The translations under genes and the position numbers were made by a program. Below the pieces are notes generated by a model. The model saw only the letters and a list, made by a program, of their open reading frames with translations. It searched no databases and was not told the origin of the DNA. From NCBI GenBank assembly GCA_965222975.1, contig CBDCVJ010000064.1, positions 62,001-126,000 on the forward strand: a stretch of DNA of 64,000 bases. The letters are read 5' to 3'. This document shows, in pieces, positions 9,085 to 17,329 of this stretch (position 1 is its first letter; each line of letters starts with the position of its first letter). The stretch comes from UBA6168 sp965222975. Its GTDB lineage: Bacteria; Bacteroidota; Bacteroidia; Chitinophagales; Saprospiraceae.

Positions 9085-10116
9085 ATGGACAGTCAATTAA
9101 ATCAAAAAAACAAACACTTCGTCTGGGAATTTTGGCAAAATTTGGAAAACGCCAAACCCGATAAAATGGAAGCCATTGTCGAAAGTGCCATGAATGAAAA
9201 TGTCGTCTGGTACGGCTTTGACCCCATTAATAAATTAAATGGAATTAATTCTTTTATCAGTGATTTTTGGAAACCACTGCTTAATTCTTTTCCCGATTTA
9301 AAAAGACAAACCCATATATTTATGGGCGGCGTATCCAATGGCCGTATTGATGGCGATCTTTCCAAAGATGGAAATAGGTGGGTCAGCGGTACTGGTTATT
9401 TTATCGGCACATTTAAAAATGACTATTTAAATATCCCGGCCAATAATAAAAAAGTAAAAATACGCTGGGGTGATTTTTCAAAAATAGAAAACGGAAAAAT
9501 TACCGAAATATATTTCCTGCTCGATTTAATTGATTTAATGCAGCAAGCCGGAATTCAGGTTTTGCCACCGAGTCGTGGAAAAGATAATGTATATCCACCG
9601 CCAATGGCCAATGATGGTATTTTGCTTGAAGCTCAAAATGAAAGAACTTCTGAATACAGCCTTAGCCATATCCGGCAATTCATTTTTGATGGATTAAACA
9701 GTTATGACCAATCGAATTTAAAAAGCATGGGTATGGCCGATTATTTCCATGAAAAGGTAAAATGGTATGGGCCGGGCGGCATTGGTGCTTGTCTCAGTTT
9801 TAAAGAATTTGAAGATTTCCATCAAAAGCCGTGGTTGGTGGCATATCCAGATCGGCAAGTGCAAAATTTAGATGCTTTGATAGCAGAAGGACATTATAGT
9901 GGAGGCCCAGGTTGGGCGGGAGTAAAAGCAACACACACAGGGCCATATTTAGATTGTCAGGCCACTGGAAATAAAATTGATTTCAATGGGTTGGACTGGT
10001 GGAAAAGAGAGGGGGAAAAATATATCGAAAATTGGGTGTTTGTGGACATGGTCCATTTATTTCGGCAGTTTGGGATTGATTTATTTGAGCGGATGAAATT
10101 GCAATTGATTTATTAA
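9085..10116 (+). CDS. Double SnoaL-like (NTF2-fold) protein, paralogue 2
   Basis: A 343-residue relative of the protein at 4539-5576, with the same two-half layout. Shared landmarks are INNFWAPFRNSF versus ISDFWKPLLNSFP, MMHQAG versus LMQQAG followed by PLPP or VLPP, WYGPFGIGA versus WYGPGGIGA, and ENWVFIDLLH versus ENWVFVDMVH near the end. Both halves keep a conserved Trp-Tyr-Gly. The copies are clearly diverged, so this is an old duplication. It starts 12 bases after the methyltransferase and stops 13 bases before the sulfatase. Conserved paralogues in one operon suggest two successive steps or a heteromeric enzyme; neither can be proved here. Confidence 0.75.
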   Translation: MDSQLNQKNKHFVWEFWQNLENAKPDKMEAIVESAMNENVVWYGFDPINKLNGINSFISDFWKPLLNSFPDLKRQTHIFMGGVSNGRIDGDLSKDGNRWVSGTGYFIGTFKNDYLNIPANNKKVKIRWGDFSKIENGKITEIYFLLDLIDLMQQAGIQVLPPSRGKDNVYPPPMANDGILLEAQNERTSEYSLSHIRQFIFDGLNSYDQSNLKSMGMADYFHEKVKWYGPGGIGACLSFKEFEDFHQKPWLVAYPDRQVQNLDALIAEGHYSGGPGWAGVKATHTGPYLDCQATGNKIDFNGLDWWKREGEKYIENWVFVDMVHLFRQFGIDLFERMKLQLIY

Positions 10117-10129
10117 AAATTAAACACCA

Positions 10130-12391
10130 ATGTCAGACAAAACAAAAATAGACAGAAGGAAATTTATTCAATTATCTGCTTTGGCCTCTGCTGCCACGGC
10201 CATCGGTTGCCAAGAAAATAAAACAGACTTCCCTCCCAAACCAGAAAATTTAAGCGCAGTCGGAAATGGTTTCACGCCCCGAAAATTAAAACGCCAGCCT
10301 AATATATTAATCGCTGTTTTGGATGATATCGGTTTTGCCGATTTGGGTTGTTATGGTTCAGAATTAAATACCAGCTGCATGGATGGATTGGCAGCAGAAG
10401 GTACTCGTTTTAATAATTTTCATGTGACGGCCTTGTGTGCCCCAACCCGTGCCTGTTTACTGACAGGGAGAAATGCCCATGCTGTCGGTGTTGGAAATAT
10501 AGCAGAGTGGGGGAGAGACCACCCTGGTTATAAAGGTTGGATTCGACAGGATGCAGCAACCTTTGCAGAAATGCTTAAGCCATTAAATTACAGCACTTTA
10601 GCTTTGGGGAAATGGCACTTGTCGTCTCTTGATGACCAAAGCGGAACGGGGCCTTTTCATCGCTGGCCGACAGGCAGGGGCTTTGATCGTTGGTACGGTT
10701 TCCATGGAAATGCGATGGATCATTGGCATCCTGAAATGTTTGAAAATACAGTAGCGGCTTATCCTGAAAAAACGGATGATTATCATTTGAGCGAGGACTT
10801 GGCAGAGCGGGCTGTGCAATATTTGCAAGACCATTTTGCAGCAGCGCCAGAGAATCCGTTTTTCATGTACCTCGCCTTTGGGGCTTGCCATTTTCCGCTG
10901 CATGCACTATCGGACGATATTCGTCGGCATAAAGGAAAATATGACGAGGGATATGAGGCGGCGAGAAAAAAGCGGTTTGAAAAACAAAAAGAAATAGGTA
11001 TTATTCCAGAAAATGCGGAATTATCGCCTTTAAATAAAAATGTAAAACCATGGGGTGAATTAAATAATGACGAAAAAAGATTAGTAACCAGAGGACAGGA
11101 AATTTATGCTGCATTTTTGGAACATACAGATGCGCAATTAAAAAAATTAATTGATTTTTTAAAATCGGAAAATCAATTTGACGATACTATTATATTGGTT
11201 ATTTCCGATAATGGCGCAGCACCAGGCAGTTCGCCTGTTCCGAGTATTGATGTACGACGAACGGCTTATATGAGGGCAGAATCTATGGAAGAGAAATTGG
11301 CACATTTAGACGCAATGGGAACGGATGATTCTTATTGCGGGGCTTCCACGGGGTGGTCGCAAGTAAGCAATACACCTTTAAAATGGTATAAATCGGACAC
11401 CTATGGCGGTGGCACACGTGCACCGTTGATTTTTTCATGGCCTAATGGAAATGTTCCCAAAAGTATTATTTGCGAACAATATACCCATGCCATTGATATT
11501 GTACCGACATTATTGGATTTAATTAATCAACCATTTCCAGAAAAATTAAATAATAAAGAAATATTGCCCATTCAAGGGATGAGCTTCGCTTATGCTTTCG
11601 ACAATCCCGAATTACCAACTCGAAAACAGGTGCAATATTTTGAAACATTGGGCGACCGGGCGATTTGGGCAAATGGCTGGAAAGCAGTTACCAGACATCA
11701 AAAAGGCGATCCTTTTGAAAAAGATATTTGGGAGTTATACCATGTCGAAAATGATTTTGCAGAAATAAATAATTTAGCTGAAAGTGAACCAGGAAAATTA
11801 AAGGAATTAATTCAAGTATGGCTTGAGGAAGCAAAGCGTTACGACATATTGCCAATGGCAGATGACACAATGGGGTTATATGTGGCTGCCGTGCCGCCAC
11901 CCAAAGCCCGTCATGTATTTTATCCCGGCATGACTCGTTTAGATAGATTAAGTGCCCCGGACATATATCAATTCAATAGCCGTTGGACGATAGAATTAGA
12001 TTTAAAATCAGAAAATGCGAATGGTGTTATTTTAGCATCAGGCGACAGTGGGGCGGGATATGAATTGTATTTAAAAGATGGCTTTTTGATTTTAAATTAT
12101 ACTTATGTTAGGAAGGATATGGCCATTATAAAATCAAATAAAAGAATACCCGCTGGAGATAATATTTTAAATTTGATTTTAAAAAAAATAGATAAAAGTT
12201 CCGGTGAGGTTAATTTCTTTTTAAATAATGAAAATATTGGCGGCGGCGCATTGCCGAGGATGTGGCAAATTTATGTACCGAATTCTGGTTTGCGTTGTGG
12301 GGAAAATAGACATTCGCCGATCAGTCGGGATTATGAACCACCATTTAAATTGGATGGATTGAAAAAGGTGACGGTGGATGTGGAAATGTGA
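10130..12391 (+). CDS. Sulfatase (arylsulfatase type), Tat-exported
   Basis: A 753-residue type I sulfatase that hydrolyses sulfate esters. The catalytic CAPTR (Cys103-Arg107) followed by LLTGR is the formylglycine signature, and VLDDIGFADLG (Asp65, Asp66) supplies calcium ligands. DNGAAPGS near 360 and KWYKSDTYGGGTRAP near 420 match further conserved blocks. The C-terminal 140 residues form the beta-sandwich-like tail seen in arylsulfatases. The N-terminus has DRRKFIQ, a hydrophobic stretch and AIGC27, so Tat export with possible lipidation is likely. It belongs to the operon-like cluster and suggests that the imported compound arrives as a sulfate ester. A formylglycine-generating enzyme is not in the window. 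Confidence 0.9.
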   Translation: MSDKTKIDRRKFIQLSALASAATAIGCQENKTDFPPKPENLSAVGNGFTPRKLKRQPNILIAVLDDIGFADLGCYGSELNTSCMDGLAAEGTRFNNFHVTALCAPTRACLLTGRNAHAVGVGNIAEWGRDHPGYKGWIRQDAATFAEMLKPLNYSTLALGKWHLSSLDDQSGTGPFHRWPTGRGFDRWYGFHGNAMDHWHPEMFENTVAAYPEKTDDYHLSEDLAERAVQYLQDHFAAAPENPFFMYLAFGACHFPLHALSDDIRRHKGKYDEGYEAARKKRFEKQKEIGIIPENAELSPLNKNVKPWGELNNDEKRLVTRGQEIYAAFLEHTDAQLKKLIDFLKSENQFDDTIILVISDNGAAPGSSPVPSIDVRRTAYMRAESMEEKLAHLDAMGTDDSYCGASTGWSQVSNTPLKWYKSDTYGGGTRAPLIFSWPNGNVPKSIICEQYTHAIDIVPTLLDLINQPFPEKLNNKEILPIQGMSFAYAFDNPELPTRKQVQYFETLGDRAIWANGWKAVTRHQKGDPFEKDIWELYHVENDFAEINNLAESEPGKLKELIQVWLEEAKRYDILPMADDTMGLYVAAVPPPKARHVFYPGMTRLDRLSAPDIYQFNSRWTIELDLKSENANGVILASGDSGAGYELYLKDGFLILNYTYVRKDMAIIKSNKRIPAGDNILNLILKKIDKSSGEVNFFLNNENIGGGALPRMWQIYVPNSGLRCGENRHSPISRDYEPPFKLDGLKKVTVDVEM

Positions 12392-12416
12392 TGAATTAAT
12401 TATTTTATTGTAATCG

Positions 12417-12514
12417 TTCAGCATCTTGGTTATAGATAGTGGCCACAAAGGCACGAAGCCACAAAGAAAAATTTACCTCTTAGTGTCTTTGTGGCAAAAA
12501 TGATTTATGCTGAA
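12417..12514. repeat. Nested inverted repeat with CACAAAG arms
   Basis: TTCAGCAT (12417-12424) pairs with ATGCTGAA (12507-12514). Inside, GCCACAAAG at 12458-12466 pairs with CTTTGTGGC at 12487-12495, and a second GGCCACAAAGGCAC at 12441 can compete for the same arm. It fills the gap between the sulfatase and the MetE-like gene. Confidence 0.65.
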
Positions 12515-12553
12515 TAATTACATTTTATTTTTTAATAAAAAAGCAACAATAAC

Positions 12554-13702
12554 ATGCAAACAAGCACTGAGAGAATCCTAACCACACACGTTGGCAGCCT
12601 GCCCCGTTCAAAAGCAGTAACCGATTTGGTATTTGCAAAAGAAAGGGAAGAGGAAGTGGATGAAAAGGAATTTAACTCTACCATAAAAAAAGCCGTTAAT
12701 GATGTGGTTGCCCGACAAATAAAATCAGGAGTAGATATTGTCAGCGATGGTGAAATGAGCAAAATTAGTTATGCAACTTATATTAAAGACCGCATCACCG
12801 GTTTTGCTGGCGACAGCCCCCGCAACCCGCCGAAAGATTTAGAAGAATTTCCCGGTTTTTTACAACGTGCTGCAAAGGGGGGAGGGACACCAACGTATTC
12901 CCGCCCATGTTGTGTGTCGCATGTGGAAGTAAAAAGCACGGTTCCATTAAAAGAAGATATTGCCAATTTTAAATCCGCTATTTCAGAACATCAGCCTGTT
13001 GATGCATTTATGAATGCAGCCTCGCCAGGGGTGATTGCATTGTTTTTACCAAATAAACATTATAAAACACAGGACGATTATTTGGAAGCATTAGCGGAAG
13101 CGATGCGGCCTGAATATGAGGCCATTGTGGAAGCGGGTTTTATTTTACAGTTAGACTCGCCGGACATCGGTTTGGGTAGGCATATGATGTTTAAAAATAA
13201 AAGCGATAAAGAGTATATCCATTTAGCCAATCAGCATGTGGAAGTATTGAATCATGCATTGCGAAATATTCCTTCTGACCGGGTTAGGATGCATGTGTGT
13301 TTTGGAAATTACGAGGGGCCTCACCACCACGATGCACCTATGAGTTTGGTCTTACCAATTGCATTTAAGGCAAAACCACAGGGTCTATTATTCGAAACTT
13401 CCAATCCTCGCCATGCTCATGAATGGGTAGTATTTAGGGACGCAGAAATCCCTGATGATAAAATTTTAATACCAGGCGTTTTGGATTCCACTACCAATTT
13501 TATTGAACATCCCGAATTAGTAGCACAGCGATTAGAGCGATTTGCGAATATTGTTGGAAAAGAAAGAATCATTGCTGGAACGGATTGCGGCTTTTCCACT
13601 TTTGCGGGATTTGGTTCAGTGGATGAGGATATCGTTTACGCAAAATTAGCGGCGATGGCGGAAGGAGCAGAGATAGCGAGCAAGCGATTGTGGAATAATT
13701 AA
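12554..13702 (+). CDS. MetE-like (cobalamin-independent methionine synthase C-terminal family) zinc methyl/alkyl transferase
   Basis: A 382-residue protein of the single-domain MetE/UROD-like superfamily. The N-terminus THVGSLPRS is typical. Zinc ligands can be assigned as His247 and Cys249 (MHVCFGN), Glu281 (LLFETSN) and Cys345 (AGTDCGFS). Full MetE has about 750 residues in two barrels, so this is the short form that lacks the N-terminal barrel. Short homologues include methionine synthases using other methyl donors and epoxyalkane:CoM transferases, so the thiol acceptor and donor are uncertain. It is the last gene of the cluster, 162 bases after the sulfatase, and ends just before a strong terminator. 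Confidence 0.8.
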   Translation: MQTSTERILTTHVGSLPRSKAVTDLVFAKEREEEVDEKEFNSTIKKAVNDVVARQIKSGVDIVSDGEMSKISYATYIKDRITGFAGDSPRNPPKDLEEFPGFLQRAAKGGGTPTYSRPCCVSHVEVKSTVPLKEDIANFKSAISEHQPVDAFMNAASPGVIALFLPNKHYKTQDDYLEALAEAMRPEYEAIVEAGFILQLDSPDIGLGRHMMFKNKSDKEYIHLANQHVEVLNHALRNIPSDRVRMHVCFGNYEGPHHHDAPMSLVLPIAFKAKPQGLLFETSNPRHAHEWVVFRDAEIPDDKILIPGVLDSTTNFIEHPELVAQRLERFANIVGKERIIAGTDCGFSTFAGFGSVDEDIVYAKLAAMAEGAEIASKRLWNN

Positions 13703-13717
13703 CAGGCAATGTTCTGA

Positions 13718-13756
13718 AAAAGAAATGGCCGACGAATCAAGTCGGCCATTTCTTTT
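13718..13756. terminator. Bidirectional rho-independent terminator
   Basis: A 16-bp perfect stem (13718-13733 with 13741-13756, core AAATGGCCGAC/GTCGGCCATTT) and a 7-base loop, with A-rich and T-rich flanks. It separates the + strand cluster from the convergent - strand molybdenum hydroxylase genes. Confidence 0.88.
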
Positions 13757-13880
13757 CTAGGGCAAACGCACCAAAATTTTGATGCCTTGAAAAGAGTAAA
13801 AAACTCCAGATTCGGTCTTTTTGAACCATGTCATAACTTTGGTGCGGTTGCCTTATTTCTTTTCTGCCTTAGAAATAATT

Positions 13881-15803
13881 TTAAACAAATCCGTATCCGT
13901 GTTTACTCAACGGCAATGACCTAATACGTTCACCTGTGGCGGCAAAAAGGGCATTGGCCAATGCAGGTGCAGCAGGTGGTGTTCCGGGCTCGCCAACGCC
14001 TCCCGGATATTCATCTACTTCCATAATATGCACCTCTACTTTAGGGGAAGTTTTCATCCTTACCATTTCGTATTGCGGGAAATTGAATTGCTGAACCTGA
14101 CCACCATCAAAAGTAATTTCACCATATAAAGCTGCGGATAGACCAAAAATAATCCCACTCTGCATCTGCGCTTCTATGGTGTCGGGGTTGATGATGCGGC
14201 CACAGTCAATAGCGCAGTAAAATTTATCAATCTTGTATTCCTTTTCACTGAGTTTAGAGATTTCAGCGACTTCCCCGACGATTGAACCAAAAGACTCATG
14301 CAAGGCGATGCCCCGGTATTTGCCTTCAGGCAACGGCGTTGACCAGTTGCTCATTTCAGCTACTTTGTCAAGCACTGCTGTGAATCGGGGATGACCTTTT
14401 AACTTGCTTTTTCTGAACTGATAAGGGTCTTGCCCAACTGAATGGGCACATTCGTCCATGAAACATTCCGTAAAAAAGGCATTCTGCGAACTGCCAACTG
14501 AACGCCAATAACCCACTTCAATAGGCAGATCAACTTGCCCAAAACCAACATAGGCATTTTTCATTTCATAAGGCAAAGTAGCAGCCCCTTCTGAACTGGA
14601 AGGGTCTTTTTCTGGTGGCTCTGCCATGGAGGGCATAATCCGATTCATAGCGCTGAAGCCTACAGACTGAAGCGCCATCTTGTTTTCCCATGCCTCTATT
14701 TCCCCATTACCGGAAATAGCAGCTTTGAAATGACTCGCCACCGCGGGCCGATACATTTCATGCCGCATGCACTCCTCTCTGGTATAAACCAATTGAACAG
14801 GTGTTCCTGCCATTTCTTTAGCAGCATGGGCAGCATTGAGCACCATGTCAATTTCTGATCGGCGACCAAATCCGCCACCGAGGTAGGTCATATTGGTTTT
14901 GATATTTCCTTTGTCAATTCCTGTGGCTGCATTTACTGCGTTAAGAACCAATGAGGAACTTTGGTGGCCTGTCCATACTTCTGCTTTATCTCCGTCAACG
15001 AGTACGGTGCAATTGATCGGCTCCATACAGGCATGGGCCAAATAAGGAACATCATATTTTGCTTCCACGGTTTTTTCTGTCTGATCTAAACTTTCCGCTG
15101 CATTCCCTTTATTTAAAGGTGTCGCAATGATTTTATTGGCAATTGCATCTTCTAACATTTGAGAAATGCCAGTAGAAGAAATGCTTTCGTCGCCTGTTTC
15201 TTCCAAATCAAGTGCAAGGGATGCATTCTTCGCCCGCCATGTGTTATCAGCAATTACTACAACCCCTCGGCCCTCTGGAAGCAAAATGACCTTTTGGACA
15301 CCTGGCATGGCCTCCACTTCTGATTGATTGTTGATGGCAGTGATTGATCCACTTAAATAAGTGCGGTGGCGCACGGTGGCGTATAGCATGCCGTCGAGTC
15401 GAACATCAAGGCCAAATTCCGCCTGACCCGTCACCTTTTCTGGAATATCAAGGCGCTGCACAGGTGTGCCAAGGATTTTGAAATCTTTCTGAGGTTTGAG
15501 GTTTGGAATTTTTTTGAGTTTAATGCTGGAGGCGGCGGCAGCAAGTTCACCGAAAGTCAATCGCTCATTGTTGGACAAATTAATGACTTGCGATTTTTCT
15601 GCTTTGCATTGCGACGCATCAATACCCCATTGTTGCGCCGCTGCCATCACAAGCGTTTCACGGGCAGTTGCTCCGGCAGTTCGAAGTACATCATACAAAT
15701 CCCTTACGGTTGTACTACCACCTGTTGCAACTACAGGCAAAAAGGAAGCTATTTTTTCCATTAAGGACAGCCCTTTGCGGACGTCCCTTTTTGCATTGGT
15801 CAT
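13881..15803 (-). CDS. Molybdopterin-binding subunit of isoquinoline 1-oxidoreductase-like hydroxylase, C-terminal part of a split gene
   Basis: A 640-residue reading frame holding nearly all of the xanthine-dehydrogenase-family large subunit. It contains the hammerhead region near PVQRLDIPEKVTGQAEFG, the molybdopterin-binding GGGFGRRSEID, and GVGEPGTPP with the catalytic glutamate near the C-terminus. The family N-terminus (Tat signal and first beta domain) is missing here and is encoded in the next upstream frame, 15803-16150. The two frames meet in TAATG, and the first codons here (TNAKRDVRKGLSL) replace the middle of the expected domain. One extra T in the run of five before that TAATG would fuse them. 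This is a frameshift, a programmed slip or an assembly error. Confidence 0.85.
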   Translation of the reverse strand: MTNAKRDVRKGLSLMEKIASFLPVVATGGSTTVRDLYDVLRTAGATARETLVMAAAQQWGIDASQCKAEKSQVINLSNNERLTFGELAAAASSIKLKKIPNLKPQKDFKILGTPVQRLDIPEKVTGQAEFGLDVRLDGMLYATVRHRTYLSGSITAINNQSEVEAMPGVQKVILLPEGRGVVVIADNTWRAKNASLALDLEETGDESISSTGISQMLEDAIANKIIATPLNKGNAAESLDQTEKTVEAKYDVPYLAHACMEPINCTVLVDGDKAEVWTGHQSSSLVLNAVNAATGIDKGNIKTNMTYLGGGFGRRSEIDMVLNAAHAAKEMAGTPVQLVYTREECMRHEMYRPAVASHFKAAISGNGEIEAWENKMALQSVGFSAMNRIMPSMAEPPEKDPSSSEGAATLPYEMKNAYVGFGQVDLPIEVGYWRSVGSSQNAFFTECFMDECAHSVGQDPYQFRKSKLKGHPRFTAVLDKVAEMSNWSTPLPEGKYRGIALHESFGSIVGEVAEISKLSEKEYKIDKFYCAIDCGRIINPDTIEAQMQSGIIFGLSAALYGEITFDGGQVQQFNFPQYEMVRMKTSPKVEVHIMEVDEYPGGVGEPGTPPAAPALANALFAATGERIRSLPLSKHGYGFV

Positions 15804-16150
15804 TAAAAAGTATTGGCGTATGGACCTTCTGGTTGTGGGTGTACAACTTGGATACTATTCATATCTGCTTCCAATTCCTCAGCAATTATCATGGGAATGG
15901 CAGTGTAAACGCCTTGACCCATTTCAGCACGGGGTACTGCTACCGTTATTTTATTATCAGGGGAAATGCGAATCCAGGCATTGAGCGAATCGCCCTCTCC
16001 AAACCCTTCACCAGAATATTCTTTAATTTTTTTGTTGACATACATCAGGCCACCGACCCCTACCAATAAGCCACCGCCAACTACGCCGCCCGTTATCATA
16101 AATGCCCTGCGAGTCCATTTGCCTTTTTTAGACCTTTTATTGTTTGCCAT
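15803..16150 (-). CDS. Isoquinoline 1-oxidoreductase-like large subunit, N-terminal part with Tat signal (split gene)
   Basis: A 115-residue frame with a twin-arginine-type start (WTRRAFMITGG followed by a glycine/valine-rich hydrophobic stretch). Then comes the family's first conserved block, WIRISPDNKITVAVPRAEMGQG followed by the MIIAEELEAD segment. It stops after PYANTF, precisely where full-length relatives continue into the part encoded by 13881-15803. Together the frames give about 755 residues, the usual length. The Tat signal shows that the holoenzyme is exported folded to the periplasm. The matching iron-sulfur subunit is at 16547-17053, separated by 396 bases of repeats. Confidence 0.85.
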   Translation of the reverse strand: MANNKRSKKGKWTRRAFMITGGVVGGGLLVGVGGLMYVNKKIKEYSGEGFGEGDSLNAWIRISPDNKITVAVPRAEMGQGVYTAIPMIIAEELEADMNSIQVVHPQPEGPYANTF

Positions 16151-16184
16151 GATTAATTTTTATTTTATTGTAACTATTCGGTAG

Positions 16185-16229
16185 GGTTGTTTTTTTAGGA
16201 AAATTGGAAATTTTCCTAAAAAAACAACC
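16185..16229. repeat. Perfect 21-bp hairpin with 3-base loop
   Basis: The left arm 16185-16205 (GGTTGTTTTTTTAGG...) and right arm 16209-16229 are exact reverse complements around GGA. It lies 35 bases upstream of the - strand start at 16150 and 8 bases from the end of the MITE-like element. Confidence 0.85.
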
Positions 16230-16236
16230 ATCTCTT

Positions 16237-16436
16237 TAGTACTACTTTGTCACTTTAGAAATATACTTATATATGACCACTGTATTTCATGTCCGGGAGG
16301 AAGAATCCTAGTAGAGAGAGGTGTGTTTTTTTGATTTTTTGTAAAAAAATCAAAAAAACACACCTCTCTCTAAAGGGTTTTAAATCTCAGGCCTGAAAAG
16401 GAATGGTTATTTTTCTAAAGTGACAAAGCAGTATTA
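16237..16436 (-). mobile_element. MITE-like inverted-repeat element, copy A
   Basis: A 200-base element bounded by 25-base terminal inverted repeats (16237-16261 and 16412-16436) that match at 23 positions and share the core CTTTGTCACTTTAGAAA. Read on the - strand, the order is: terminal repeat, AAATAACCATTCC, TTTTCAGG, AGAGAGAGGTGTGTTT, terminal repeat. The same order occurs at 44145-44289 on the + strand, so this is a dispersed family. It has no coding capacity. It sits between the two subunit genes of the molybdenum hydroxylase. Target-site duplication is not obvious. Confidence 0.75.
16313..16371. repeat. Perfect 28-bp hairpin inside MITE copy A
   Basis: The arms 16313-16340 and 16344-16371 are exact reverse complements with a 3-base loop GTA. 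The outer part is AGAGAGAGGTGTGTTT, shared with copy B; the inner T-rich part is unique to copy A. Confidence 0.85.
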
Positions 16437-16483
16437 GGCGATAGAAAGAAGAAAAAATGAAATTTTTTCTTCTTTCTATCGCC
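16437..16483. repeat. Perfect 22-bp hairpin with 3-base loop
   Basis: The arms 16437-16458 (GGCGATAGAAAGAAG...) and 16462-16483 pair perfectly around GAA. It directly abuts the right end of MITE copy A and lies between iorA-like and iorB-like genes. On the - strand it follows the small-subunit stop by about 60 bases and could also act in termination or RNA stability. Confidence 0.85.
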
Positions 16484-16546
16484 ATGCTGAACAGTCATAT
16501 TTTATTAATTAATTCAGCCGATTTCTCAAATAGTGCTTTTGATTTT

Positions 16547-17053
16547 TCAGGAAACCAAATCAGTTTTTGTACCCAAGTTGCCAAGCAAGCCTCCATCCGT
16601 TTCTTGACGCATCTTGGCAGCAGCGTGGATTGCAGCTCTTACTCTTTGGTAAGTACCGCATCGGCAAATGTTATCAATCGCTTTGTCTATATCTTCATCG
16701 GTTGGATCAGGTGTAGCATTCAGTAATGCTTCAGCAGCTATGATCATCCCTGATTGGCAATAGCCGCATTGAGGCACTTGATGGTCTATCCACGCTCGTT
16801 GCACAGCAGACAATTTTCCATCTTCGGCAATGCCTTCGATAGTTTTAATTTCTTGCCCTTCTACCTGGGAAAGGGGAAGGGTGCAAGTCTTGGTGGCGAC
16901 TCCGCCAATCATGACGGTACATGAACCGCAAGAAGCTACCCCGCATCCGTATTTTGTGCCTGTCAGATTAAGTACGTCTCTCAGTACCCAGAGCAAGGGC
17001 ATGTTCGCCTCGGCATTTACGGAGTGTGTCTTTCCATTGATCTTTAAATCCAT
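16547..17053 (-). CDS. [2Fe-2S] small subunit of isoquinoline 1-oxidoreductase-like molybdenum hydroxylase
   Basis: A 168-residue iron-sulfur subunit that passes electrons from the molybdenum site. The plant-ferredoxin-type cluster ligands are in GCGVASCGSCTV and a following KTC, and the second cluster is bound by CGYCQSGM and CRCGTY. The length is normal for the family. The ATG at 17053 begins the usual MDLKINGKTHSV. It is first in the - strand order and its large subunit (split) follows after 396 bases, an unusually wide gap filled by a MITE-like element and hairpins. A perfect palindrome at 17079-17092 lies just upstream of the start. Confidence 0.92.
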   Translation of the reverse strand: MDLKINGKTHSVNAEANMPLLWVLRDVLNLTGTKYGCGVASCGSCTVMIGGVATKTCTLPLSQVEGQEIKTIEGIAEDGKLSAVQRAWIDHQVPQCGYCQSGMIIAAEALLNATPDPTDEDIDKAIDNICRCGTYQRVRAAIHAAAKMRQETDGGLLGNLGTKTDLVS

Positions 17054-17078
17054 GATAAGTTATTTCAGGTGAAAATAG

Positions 17079-17092
17079 ATTCAAATTTGAAT
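17079..17092. promoter_or_regulatory. 14-bp perfect palindrome, candidate operator
   Basis: ATTCAAATTTGAAT lies 26 bases upstream of the small-subunit start and 238 bases upstream of the divergent malic enzyme start. A dimeric regulator site is possible; no regulator is encoded nearby. The rest of the 276-base gap shows nothing I can name. Confidence 0.35.
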
Positions 17093-17329
17093 GTTGGATA
17101 TAGGGAATTAACTCGGCAGTTGAGGAAAATTGTATTGCTTAGAGGATAAGGATCAAATGTAATTATTTTTCTTTGCTCTCTTTTAAAAATTAGGAGAATT
17201 AATCATGTTTGGGTTACCCAAGAATTAAAAAGCCGAGATTTACCGAATCATTTAGGTGGTTTAGAATGTAATGGAATATGTGCTTTAGTAGAACTCATGT
17301 AATTTTCCGAAAAAAATAAACTCAAAATA

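Noticed and set aside
12441..12495. CACAAAG repeats as a short CRISPR or direct-repeat array
   Set aside because: Only an inverted pair plus one extra copy; no regular spacers.
16457..16726. + strand frame over the hairpin and iorA-like gene
   Set aside because: It is a shadow of the iron-sulfur subunit gene on the opposite strand and begins inside a palindrome.
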